Positions 1-5,426 of a stretch of DNA of 5,426 nt are shown piece after piece (position 1 is the first letter of the stretch; each line of letters starts with the position of its first letter). A model generated the notes under the pieces. It ran no database searches, had not been told where the DNA came from, and saw only the letters and a list, made by a program, of their open reading frames with translations. The stretch is from Pseudofrankia asymbiotica (lineage in GTDB: Bacteria; Actinomycetota; Actinomycetes; Frankiales; Frankiaceae), in the NCBI RefSeq assembly GCF_001983105.1, contig NZ_MOMC01000058.1:74881-80306 (forward strand), read 5' to 3'. The translations under genes and the position numbers were made by a program.

Positions 1-123
1 TCACTCGGCGGCTGGATCGCGATGGTCCTGATGGACAAGGAGGTGCCCGACGGCTTCCCGGTCGTCATCGGCACCGTCATCGGCGGCCTCGTGGGCATCG
101 CCGCCACCGACAGATCCTCCTGA
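1..123 (+). CDS. C-terminal end of an unidentified, probably membrane-associated protein (partial)
   Basis: Frame 1 is open from the first base to a TGA at 121-123 and gives 40 residues ending in TDRSS. The start lies outside the window. The visible part has a short hydrophobic stretch near its start (GGWIAMVLM), a polar segment (DKEVPDG), and then a glycine- and valine-rich hydrophobic run of about 18 residues (FPVVIGTVIGGLVGIAA) that could be a transmembrane helix. A short polar tail follows. The codons favour G or C in the third position, which supports real coding. A GC-rich hairpin begins about 10 bases after the stop. The family is not recognised. A small integral membrane protein is the best reading, but with so little sequence this remains inference. 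Confidence 0.6.
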   Translation, partial: SLGGWIAMVLMDKEVPDGFPVVIGTVIGGLVGIAATDRSS

Positions 124-130
124 GCCCTTT

Positions 131-158
131 ACCCGCCGCCCGGCGGAGGTGGACGGGT
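131..158 (+). terminator. GC-rich hairpin after the first gene, possible terminator
   Basis: CCGCC (133-137) can pair with GGCGG (142-146) around a four-base loop. An outer ACCCG (131-135) and CGGGT (154-158) offer an alternative, longer pairing. The hairpin begins about 10 bases after the TGA of the first gene, where an intrinsic terminator would sit. There is no T-tract after it, which is common for actinobacterial terminators but weakens the call. A chance hairpin in GC-rich DNA is the alternative. Confidence 0.35.
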
Positions 159-203
159 GGCATTCTCGTGATGTTGATGTGGAGCTGGCGCCGGATGGTG
201 TGA

Positions 204-230
204 GGCTGGCGTGGCTGGCCTGGCTGGTGA
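204..230 (+). repeat. Three tandem copies of a 9-bp unit in the flavoprotein leader
   Basis: GGCTGG recurs at 204, 213 and 222 with exact 9-base spacing (units GGCTGGCGT, GGCTGGCCT and GGCTGGTGA). The array lies just upstream of the ribosome binding site of the flavoprotein gene. If translation began at the GTG at 211, the array would encode a low-complexity GLAGEAG-like lead unlike the rest of the protein, so I place it in the untranslated leader. No function can be assigned. Confidence 0.5.
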
Positions 231-240
231 GGCCGGGGCG

Positions 241-249
241 AGGGAGAGG
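241..249 (+). promoter_or_regulatory. Ribosome binding site that fixes the flavoprotein start
   Basis: The purine-rich AGGGAGAGG lies six bases before the GTG at 256. It supports that start over the in-frame GTG at 211, which has no comparable Shine-Dalgarno sequence. Confidence 0.6.
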
Positions 250-255
250 TGCCTG

Positions 256-789
256 GTGAGCCGGCGCGTCGTCTACGTGATCGTGTGCGGAGCTGGGCCC
301 GCCGGCAATGTCGGGCAGTTGGTGACGCACGCCCGGGAAGCCGGCTGGGATGCCTACCTCGTTCCCACGGACACGGCGCGGCGGCACTTCCTCGATGTGC
401 CGGCGCTCGAGGAGCTCACCGGCCACCCGCTGCGCGGGCGTTTCCGGACGACCGGTGAGCCGGGCCGCCTGCCCGGCGCCGACGCCGTCATCGTGGCGCC
501 GGCGACCTACAACACGATCAACAAGTGGGCCGCGGGCATCGCCGACACCTACCCGCTCACGCTGCTGGCCGAGCTGACGGGTGCCGGTGTGCCGATCATC
601 GTGCTGCCCTACGTCAACTCGGCGTTCGCGGCCAACCGTGTCTTCACCCGCAGCCTCGACGAGCTGCGCGCCGGCGGGGTGACGGTCCTCTACGGCCCGG
701 GAGCCTTTGAGCCGCACCCGCCGCGCGGCGGCACGATCGACACCTTTCCCTGGGATCTGGCCGTTCAGGCCCTCGACGTCAAGGTCTAG
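256..789 (+). CDS. Flavoprotein, CoaC/HFCD-like fold (FMN-binding), substrate unknown
   Basis: Starting at GTG 256 the protein has 177 residues, close to the usual size of single-domain flavoproteins. The GTG at 211 would add 15 low-complexity residues and is less likely. The N-terminal beta strand and glycine-rich turn (VVYVIVCGAGPAG, residues 5-17) fit the FMN-binding end of the Flavoprotein family. The core motif ADAVIVAPATYNTINKWAAG (75-94) matches the APxTxNTxxKxxxGIAD signature of phosphopantothenoylcysteine decarboxylases and EpiD-like enzymes. LPYVNSAF (117-124) corresponds to the PxMNxxMW substrate loop and keeps the proline and asparagine. The catalytic histidine that normally lies about seven residues before the ADxxVIAPA strand is missing; the equivalent spot reads GEPGR. 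Classic cysteine decarboxylation is therefore doubtful. It is a soluble, cytoplasmic protein by appearance. Its 3' end overlaps the opposing dehydrogenase gene by 11 bp. The fold is fairly sure; the reaction is not. Confidence 0.85.
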   Translation: MSRRVVYVIVCGAGPAGNVGQLVTHAREAGWDAYLVPTDTARRHFLDVPALEELTGHPLRGRFRTTGEPGRLPGADAVIVAPATYNTINKWAAGIADTYPLTLLAELTGAGVPIIVLPYVNSAFAANRVFTRSLDELRAGGVTVLYGPGAFEPHPPRGGTIDTFPWDLAVQALDVKV

Positions 790-3724
790 CCACGGCTCCG
801 TCCGCGTCGGGCGCGCGGTCGAGAAGCTCGGCCAGGTGCAGGCCGTGGACGCCCGCGAGCTGAGCCAGCTGGGTGCGGCAGGAGAAGCCGTCGGCAAGCA
901 CGACACCCCCCGGTTCGGCAGCGCGCACGGCCGGGAGCAGGGCGGTCTCCGCGACGGCGACGGACACCTCGTAGTGGCCCTTCTCGACGCCGAAGTTGCC
1001 CGCGAGGCCACAGCAGCCGCCCACGGCCTTGACCTCGGCACCGGCGGCGGCGAGCAGGGCGGCGTCGGGATCCCAGCCGAGGACGGCATGGTGGTGGCAG
1101 TGGGGCTGGGCCACCGCCCGGACACCGTCAAGGCGCGGCGGCGCCCAGCCGGCGGTGGCGGACAGCAGCTCGGCCAGGGTTCGGGTCGCCGCGGCGACCC
1201 GGGCGGCCCGGGGGTCGTCCGGAAGAAGCTCGACGACGTCGCGGCGCAGAACGGCGGTACAGGACGGTTCCAGACCGATGACCGGGATGCCGGCGTCGAG
1301 GGCCGGGGCGAGCGCGTCGAGGGTGCGGCGGAGCTGCCGCCGGGCGGTGTCGAGCTGCCCGGTGGAGATCCAGGTCAGGCCGCAGCAGGCCGGCCCCTCG
1401 GGCATGCGGACCTCGTAGCCGGCCGATTCCAGCACCCGCACCGCCGCCTGGCCGACCTCGGGGCTGAAGTGCTCGGTGAACGTGTCCACCCACAGAACCA
1501 CCGGCCCCCGCCCGCCCGCGCCCTCCGCGCCGCCGTCGCCGCCGGCGCCCGTGGCGTCGGCGACATCCGCGGCGCCGACGACACCCGTGGCGACGGCGCC
1601 CGCGGCGACGGCGGCCCCTGGGGCCGGACGCCGCGCGAACCACTGGCGGAAGGTCTGGGCGGCGAACTCGGGAAGGTCACGGCGCTGGTCGATGCCGCCG
1701 AGGCCCTTGGCCAGCCGGGCCAGGGCCGGGCGGCGCAGCGTCGCGTTGGCCAGGCGAGGCGCGCGCGCGGCGGCGCGGGCGGCCCGCGGCAGCCAGCCGA
1801 GGCTGTAGTGCGACGCCGGCCGCGGCCGATGGCGGTACTTCTGGTAGAGCGCCTCGGCCTTGTAGGTGGCCATGTCGACGCCGGTCGGGCAGTCGGTGGC
1901 GCAGCCCCGGCAGGACAGGCACAGGTCGAGCGACTCCTCGACCTCCTTCGCCCGGAATCCCCCGATCAGCGTGCCGTTGGCGACCTCCTGCAGCACCCGC
2001 GCCCGCCCGCGGGTGGAGTCCTTCTCATCCCGGGTGGCGAGGAACGACGGGCACATGACGCCACCGGCCGCCGTGTTGTCCGCGCGGCACCGACCCATGC
2101 CGACGCAGCGGTGCAGGGCCGTCGTCAGGTCGCCGCCGTCCTCCGAGTAGGCGAAGGCGAGGCCGCGCCGCAGCGGCCGGGCCAGCGGAACGCGCAGGTC
2201 GGCGTCGAGGGGCCGCGGGTCGACGAGGACGCCCGGGTTGAGGACGTTGCCCGGGTCGAAGGCGTGCTTGACGGCACCGAAGGTGGCGATCGCCGACGGG
2301 GAGTACATGTGGCCGAGCAGTTCGCTCCTCGCGCGACCGTCGCCATGCTCGCCGGACACCGACCCGCCGTGGCGCGCCACCAGCCGCGCTCCGGCGACCA
2401 TGAACTCACGGAACGGCTTCGGGTCCTGGCCATAGGCGAACGGGAAGTCGATCCGGGCATGGACGCAGCCGTCGCCGAAATGCCCGTACATCAACCCATC
2501 CAGCCGGTGCTCGGCCAGGAGCGCGGCGAACTCCCGCAGGTAGGCCCCGAGCCGCTCGGGTGGGACGGCCGCGTCCTCCCAGCCCGGCCAGGCCGGCGCT
2601 CCGGCCGGGGTGCGCCCGCCGAGCCCAGCCCCGTCCTCGCGGATCCGCCACAGCGCGCGGGCCGCCGGACCGGTGACCACGGCCGACTCCAGGCAGCCGG
2701 CGTCCGCGGCGAGCCGGCGGGCGGCCTCGACCGCCTCCGCCTGGGTCGCTCCCGCGGTCTCGACGAACAGCCAACCGCCACCGCGCGGCAGGTCCGGCAC
2801 GGCCGCCGGGCCGCGGCGCGAGCGGACCACCTCGACCAGCCGCGCGTCCATTCCCTCGAGCGCGACGGGCGCGTGCGGACGCACCGCGCCGACCGCCTCC
2901 GCGGCCGTCGGCATGTCCTCGTAGCCGAGCACGGCGAGCGCCACCGCCGCCGGGGTCTCGACCAGCCGGACCGTGGCCTCGACGACTACTCCGAGCGTGC
3001 CCTCGGTTCCGACGAGGAACCGGGCCAGGTCGGCCCCGTTCTCCGGGAGCAGATGCTCCAGCGAGTAGCCGGAGACCTGGCGGGTGAAGCGGCCGAACTC
3101 TGTGCGGATCAGCCCGAGGTTGGCGCTGACGACCTGCTCGAGGTTCTTGCCGATCGCCCCGGCGGCGCTGAGCCCCTCGCGGCCGAAGGCGCGCGCCGTG
3201 AGCCGGTCACCGTCGGCCGTCAGCAGGTCGAGCGTGACGACGTTGTCGGCGGTGCGGCCGTAGCGCATCGCCCGCGAGCCGCACGCGTTGTTCCCGATCG
3301 CGCCGCCGATGGTCGCGCGGGAATGCGTCGACGGGTCCGGGCCGAACCGCAGCCCGTGCGCCGCGGCGGCCGCGGTGACGTCGTCGAGGATCGCGCCCGG
3401 CTGGACGCGCGCCGTGCCGCCCTCCGGGTCAACGGCGAGCACCTGGTTCATGTGCCGGGAGAAGTCCAGGACAATCCCCGAGCCGATCGCGTTGCCCGCG
3501 ATTGATGTTCCCCCGCCGCGCGCCGTCAGCGGCACCCCGGCCTCACGGGCCACCGCCAGCGCCGCCGCGACCTCGTCGCCATCGCGCGGGAACACCACCG
3601 CCGCCGGCATGACCCGGTAGTTCGACGCGTCCGACGAGTACTCGGCCCGGCGCCGCGCCGAAGCGTCTACCTCACGAAGCCCGGCCCGCGCCAGCGCCCC
3701 CGTCAACTCTCTCGGATCGCTCAC
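779..3724 (-). CDS. FAD-linked D-2-hydroxyacid dehydrogenase fused to Fe-S and CCG domains (YdiJ / D-2-hydroxyglutarate dehydrogenase type)
   Basis: From GTG at 3724 the protein has 981 residues, close to E. coli YdiJ (about 1018). Residues 30-250 form the FAD-binding domain: ARGGGTSIAGNAIG (68-81), DPSTHSRATIGGAIGNNACGS (from 130) and VGTEGTLGVV (238-247). Residues 255-500 are the FAD-oxidase C-terminal domain, with GHFGDGCVH (414-422) and SGEHGDG (457-463), whose histidines and Glu459 bind metal and substrate in this family. A ferredoxin-like region follows (C540, C546 and C558-P; then C602xxC605xxC608xxxC612-P). After an Ala/Gly-rich linker (701-740) comes a cysteine-rich region with two CCG motifs (C780-C781 and C904-C905) plus C822, C876 and C949. 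The family oxidises a D-2-hydroxyacid such as D-2-hydroxyglutarate or D-lactate and passes electrons through Fe-S clusters to the respiratory chain. The exact substrate is inferred. The open frame continues upstream to 4222, but that part overlaps the Nudix gene and resembles no protein. Confidence 0.93.
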   Translation of the reverse strand: MSDPRELTGALARAGLREVDASARRRAEYSSDASNYRVMPAAVVFPRDGDEVAAALAVAREAGVPLTARGGGTSIAGNAIGSGIVLDFSRHMNQVLAVDPEGGTARVQPGAILDDVTAAAAAHGLRFGPDPSTHSRATIGGAIGNNACGSRAMRYGRTADNVVTLDLLTADGDRLTARAFGREGLSAAGAIGKNLEQVVSANLGLIRTEFGRFTRQVSGYSLEHLLPENGADLARFLVGTEGTLGVVVEATVRLVETPAAVALAVLGYEDMPTAAEAVGAVRPHAPVALEGMDARLVEVVRSRRGPAAVPDLPRGGGWLFVETAGATQAEAVEAARRLAADAGCLESAVVTGPAARALWRIREDGAGLGGRTPAGAPAWPGWEDAAVPPERLGAYLREFAALLAEHRLDGLMYGHFGDGCVHARIDFPFAYGQDPKPFREFMVAGARLVARHGGSVSGEHGDGRARSELLGHMYSPSAIATFGAVKHAFDPGNVLNPGVLVDPRPLDADLRVPLARPLRRGLAFAYSEDGGDLTTALHRCVGMGRCRADNTAAGGVMCPSFLATRDEKDSTRGRARVLQEVANGTLIGGFRAKEVEESLDLCLSCRGCATDCPTGVDMATYKAEALYQKYRHRPRPASHYSLGWLPRAARAAARAPRLANATLRRPALARLAKGLGGIDQRRDLPEFAAQTFRQWFARRPAPGAAVAAGAVATGVVGAADVADATGAGGDGGAEGAGGRGPVVLWVDTFTEHFSPEVGQAAVRVLESAGYEVRMPEGPACCGLTWISTGQLDTARRQLRRTLDALAPALDAGIPVIGLEPSCTAVLRRDVVELLPDDPRAARVAAATRTLAELLSATAGWAPPRLDGVRAVAQPHCHHHAVLGWDPDAALLAAAGAEVKAVGGCCGLAGNFGVEKGHYEVSVAVAETALLPAVRAAEPGGVVLADGFSCRTQLAQLAGVHGLHLAELLDRAPDADGAVARP
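1505..1624 (-). repeat. Ala/Gly-rich linker with an imperfect 15-bp coding minisatellite
   Basis: This stretch encodes residues 701-740 of the dehydrogenase, almost entirely A, G, V, T and D. A 15-base unit occurs three times on the plus strand: 1548-1562 (CCCGTGGCGTCGGCG), 1584-1598 (CCCGTGGCGACGGCG) and 1599-1613 (CCCGCGGCGACGGCG). Adjacent sequences differ by one base. The last two copies are directly tandem and the first is displaced by 36 bases, so all stay in frame. On the coding strand they give pentapeptides such as AVAAG, AVATG and ADATG. The linker separates the ferredoxin-like region from the CCG domains and touches no conserved cysteine, so its length can probably vary without loss of function. 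Confidence 0.75.
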
Positions 3725-3748
3725 CCACCCATCCTGCTCTTCTCCTCC
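3721..3748 (-). promoter_or_regulatory. Translation start region of the dehydrogenase: strong Shine-Dalgarno with a three-codon mini-ORF
   Basis: On the minus strand GGAGGAGA (3748-3741) is a near-ideal Shine-Dalgarno sequence, but it lies 16 bases before the GTG at 3724, which is too far for normal use. It is well placed (eight bases) for an ATG at 3732, which opens a frame of only three codons (M-G-G) ending in TGA at 3723-3721. That stop overlaps the GTG start as GTGA, a classic coupling arrangement. A weaker AGCAGG (3738-3733) is at normal distance from the GTG and may serve instead. Confidence 0.45.
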
Positions 3749-3795
3749 GATCCCGAGGTCTCCGGGCGAGAGCCAGTGGGCGTGGCCTGGGTCGC

Positions 3796-4572
3796 TTATC
3801 GGCCGATCCGGCCAAGCTCGTGCTGGCTGTACTGGCTGTGCCGGTCGACGAGGAGGGCCAGGTAGTCGGCGGTGGGGCCGTCCAGGGCGGCCAGCTCCCC
3901 GGACGTGGAGGCGAACGCGATCTGGTCGAGTTCGGGGTCGTGGCCGCGCGCCTTCTCGGCCTCGATCAGGGACTCGTGCTGCTGGCGCAGCGACGAGACG
4001 GACCTGGGGGGCGCGCGGAACACGACACCGACGTCGCCCCGGGGGCCTAGCAGGAGGCACTCGAGGCCGAGGTCCTCGGCGGCCGCCTCGGTTCCCGTCT
4101 CCTCTCGCAGCTCCCGGGCCGCGAGCGCGCGAAGCCCCTCGACGTCCAAGGGCTCGCCCTCGGCCTTCGGTGGCTCGCCCGTCCCGCTGGGCAGCTGCCA
4201 GCGACCGGGAGCAGCCGTCCATGACGCCATCCGCCCGAGCAGCAGCCGCCCGTCGTCCGTCGGCTGCAGGACGCTGACGAAAAGGTGCGGAAGCCAGCAG
4301 GTGGCACCGGGAACCTTGCGCAGCACGTAGCGCCGGTATGTCGTCCGCATCCAGGCGAGCACCAGGCCGTCAGGGCCTTCCCGCCCCAGCCCGCCGGACG
4401 CGGCCACCGACCCGTCGAACATGCTCGGCTGGGCCAGGACGGCGTCATCCCAGGCGCGGTCGGTGAGTTCCTGCTCCTCGGCCGACAGCGGCGGCGCCTC
4501 GACCTCCACCAGCCGGAGCCGCTCGGTCGTCAGAACCATGAGCTCGTCCAGCGGAGCCAGCCAGTCCGTCAC
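3796..4572 (-). CDS. Nudix hydrolase with N-terminal extension
   Basis: Starting at GTG 4572 the protein has 258 residues and ends at TAA. The Nudix box is intact at residues 139-161: G139, E145, R153-E154, E157-E158 and G160 fit GX5EX7REUXEEXGU, with Thr161 in the final hydrophobic position. It is preceded by the usual strand and WQLPSG turn (125-130). The glutamates bind the divalent metal that drives hydrolysis of a nucleoside diphosphate linked to another group. The substrate cannot be read from the sequence. Residues 1-90 form an extension (LVEVEAPPLSAEEQELTDRAWDDA) that looks like a folded domain and may shape specificity. No signal peptide or membrane segment is seen, so it is cytoplasmic. 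The start is uncertain: ATG at 4539, behind a weak GGACGAG, is an alternative, and the open frame reaches 4653 through a hairpin-rich gap. It lies 71 bases upstream of the dehydrogenase start on the same strand. Confidence 0.88.
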   Translation of the reverse strand: MTDWLAPLDELMVLTTERLRLVEVEAPPLSAEEQELTDRAWDDAVLAQPSMFDGSVAASGGLGREGPDGLVLAWMRTTYRRYVLRKVPGATCWLPHLFVSVLQPTDDGRLLLGRMASWTAAPGRWQLPSGTGEPPKAEGEPLDVEGLRALAARELREETGTEAAAEDLGLECLLLGPRGDVGVVFRAPPRSVSSLRQQHESLIEAEKARGHDPELDQIAFASTSGELAALDGPTADYLALLVDRHSQYSQHELGRIGR

Positions 4573-4579
4573 CGGATCA

Positions 4580-4612
4580 GACTCGCACAGTCGGTGCGAC
4601 GAGCCCCGCACC
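4580..4612 (-). repeat. Alternative hairpins in the gap before the Nudix start
   Basis: GGTGCG (4593-4598) and CGCACC (4607-4612) form a perfect six-base stem with an eight-base loop. GACT (4580-4583) and AGTC (4589-4592) flank a five-base loop CGCAC (4584-4588), which itself could pair with GTGCG (4594-4598). The two GTGCG pairings exclude each other. The element ends eight bases before the Nudix GTG on the transcribed strand and has no T-tract. It may be a leader structure or chance pairing in GC-rich DNA. Confidence 0.4.
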
Positions 4613-4650
4613 ATTAGGGCACGACAACCGCGCCTCGTCCTACGCACCGC

Positions 4651-4680
4651 CATCTAGAGGCATCTAGGCACCTAGGCACC
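4651..4680. repeat. Short CTAG-containing tandem repeats over the clpC2 stop codon
   Basis: CATCTAG occurs at 4651-4657 and 4661-4667 (10-base spacing), followed by an exact tandem pair of TAGGCACC at 4665-4680. CTAG appears three times in 22 bases (4654, 4664, 4672), although this tetramer is scarce in GC-rich bacterial DNA. The last copy contains the TAG stop of the clpC2-like gene. TCTAGA (4653-4658) and CCTAGG (4671-4676) are palindromes. It could be a small operator or a slippage product. Confidence 0.5.
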
Positions 4681-5426
4681 GCCGACGTCACCGTCCGGAC
4701 GGGCGGCCGTCTGGGTCGCGGCGACCACCTGGGCGATGAGACTGGCGATGTGTCCCTCGGAGGTGTCTTTTGTGATCCCCAGGCCGCCGAGCAGCGGCCC
4801 GTCCTCCTCCAGATTCTCCAGCTCGAGCAGGGCAAGCAGGATGTGTTCGGTGCCGATGTAGTTGTGGCCGAGGCGCAGCGCCTCGCGGAAGGTCAGTGTC
4901 AGTGCCTTCTTGGCCCGGCCGTCGAACGGGACCAGCTTCGCCGCGGCTCCCGATCCCTCCGCCCGCGTCGTCTCGACGCGCGGCGGCAGCGCCGCCGTGG
5001 CGGCGGCGCGGACCGCGTCCAGCGAGACACCGGACGCGACGATCACCTTCGCGGCGATGGCCTCCGGTTCGGTCAGCAGGCCGAGTACGAGGTGTGCGGG
5101 GATGATCTGGTCGTTGCCCGCCGCGATCGCCTCGTTCTGGGATGCCATCACGACGTTGCGGGCTCGCGGGGTGTAGCGGGCGAAGCCCTGGTTCGGGTCG
5201 AGGTCCGACGGCTCGCCGGGATCCTTCGGCACGAAGCGCTTCTGCGCGGCCTGCTTGCTGACGCCCATACTCTGGCCGATCTCCGTCCACGAGGCGCCCG
5301 AACGGCGCGCCTGGTCGACGAAGTGCCCGATCAGGTGGTCGGCGACGTCGCCGAGGTGATCGGCCGCGATGACCGCATCGGCGAGTTGGTCGAGGGGATT
5401 CGCATGCACCGTCTTGATGGCGTCGA
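4672..5426 (-). CDS. clpC2: ClpC2-like protein: helix-turn-helix plus two Clp_N repeats, no ATPase (5' end beyond window)
   Basis: The frame stays open to the window edge. GTG at 5409 could start a 245-residue protein, but the codons before it read DAIKT and match the N-terminal pattern of mycobacterial ClpC2 (about 252 residues), so the true start is probably outside. Counting from that GTG, residues 36-59 (RSGASWTEIGQSMGVSKQAAQKRF) resemble a helix-turn-helix. Residues 76-143 (FARYTPRARNVVMAS...) and 159-230 (LVPFDGRAKKALTLTFREALRLGHNYIGTEHILLALLE) are the two Clp_N repeats. The second is nearly ClpC1-like; in the first the NYIGTEH segment has diverged to DQIIPAH. Walker motifs and AAA+ domains are absent, so it cannot unfold proteins itself. 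Mycobacterial ClpC2 is reported to bind antibiotics that target ClpC1, such as cyclomarin, and to repress its own gene; a similar role here is inference. The protein is cytoplasmic. Confidence 0.88.
   Translation of the reverse strand, partial: DAIKTVHANPLDQLADAVIAADHLGDVADHLIGHFVDQARRSGASWTEIGQSMGVSKQAAQKRFVPKDPGEPSDLDPNQGFARYTPRARNVVMASQNEAIAAGNDQIIPAHLVLGLLTEPEAIAAKVIVASGVSLDAVRAAATAALPPRVETTRAEGSGAAAKLVPFDGRAKKALTLTFREALRLGHNYIGTEHILLALLELENLEEDGPLLGGLGITKDTSEGHIASLIAQVVAATQTAARPDGDVGGA

Noticed and set aside
1..1131. A 376-codon open frame on the minus strand
   Set aside because: It is antisense to the flavoprotein and the first partial gene. Its translation is low-complexity (S/P/R/A, then R/G/V/D) and matches no family pattern.
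707..3505. A 932-codon open frame on the plus strand
   Set aside because: It lies antisense to the dehydrogenase, whose FAD and Fe-S motifs are unmistakable. The translation is rich in R, G, A and P with no recognisable domain, as expected of shadow frames opposite GC-biased codons.
3725..4222. A 166-codon N-terminal extension of the dehydrogenase
   Set aside because: It overlaps the Nudix gene in another frame on the same strand, has an arginine- and proline-rich translation without known motifs, and the family normally begins close to the GTG at 3724.
4573..4653. Longer Nudix start at ATG 4653 or 4614
   Set aside because: The added residues (RRTRRGCRALMVRGSSHRL) look unlike the folded extension, no Shine-Dalgarno precedes these starts, and the stretch overlaps the hairpin-rich gap. 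It is not fully excluded.
4688..5290. A 200-codon minus-strand frame inside the clpC2-like gene
   Set aside because: It is a shifted frame of a gene with clear Clp_N repeats, and its translation is arginine-rich without recognisable domains.

Overview
The window is very GC-rich DNA with GC-biased third codon positions, GTG starts and long open antisense frames, as expected of a high-GC actinomycete. The product at the right edge closely resembles mycobacterial ClpC2, which supports that placement. A Frankia-type or related genus is possible, but the sequence alone does not settle it. No RNA gene, CRISPR array, insertion sequence or phage gene was seen.

Layout from left to right: (1) the last 40 codons of a plus-strand gene ending in a membrane-like segment, followed by a small GC-rich hairpin; (2) a short leader holding a 9-bp tandem repeat, then a plus-strand flavoprotein of the FMN-binding, CoaC-like fold that lacks the usual decarboxylase histidine; (3) a 981-residue minus-strand FAD-linked dehydrogenase fused to iron-sulfur and CCG domains (YdiJ / D-2-hydroxyglutarate dehydrogenase type), whose 3' end overlaps the flavoprotein gene tail to tail by 11 bp; (4) a minus-strand Nudix hydrolase with an intact Nudix box and an N-terminal extension; (5) a minus-strand ClpC2-like protein, a helix-turn-helix segment followed by two Clp_N repeats with no ATPase module, whose 5' end runs off the window.

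The three minus-strand genes lie in the order clpC2-like, Nudix, dehydrogenase, with gaps of about 100 and 71 bases and no convincing terminator between them. They could be transcribed together, but the gaps are wide enough for internal promoters. The roles suggested are proteostasis or antibiotic sensing (ClpC2), nucleotide clean-up (Nudix) and oxidation of a D-2-hydroxyacid into the electron transport chain. A common purpose is not evident.

The points most worth a second look are the regulatory potential of the ClpC2-like protein, the flavoprotein's altered active site, a 15-bp in-frame minisatellite in the dehydrogenase linker, a three-codon mini-ORF whose stop overlaps the dehydrogenase start, and the repeat-rich gap between the clpC2-like and Nudix genes. 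I see no clear sign of a wholly new multi-gene system.
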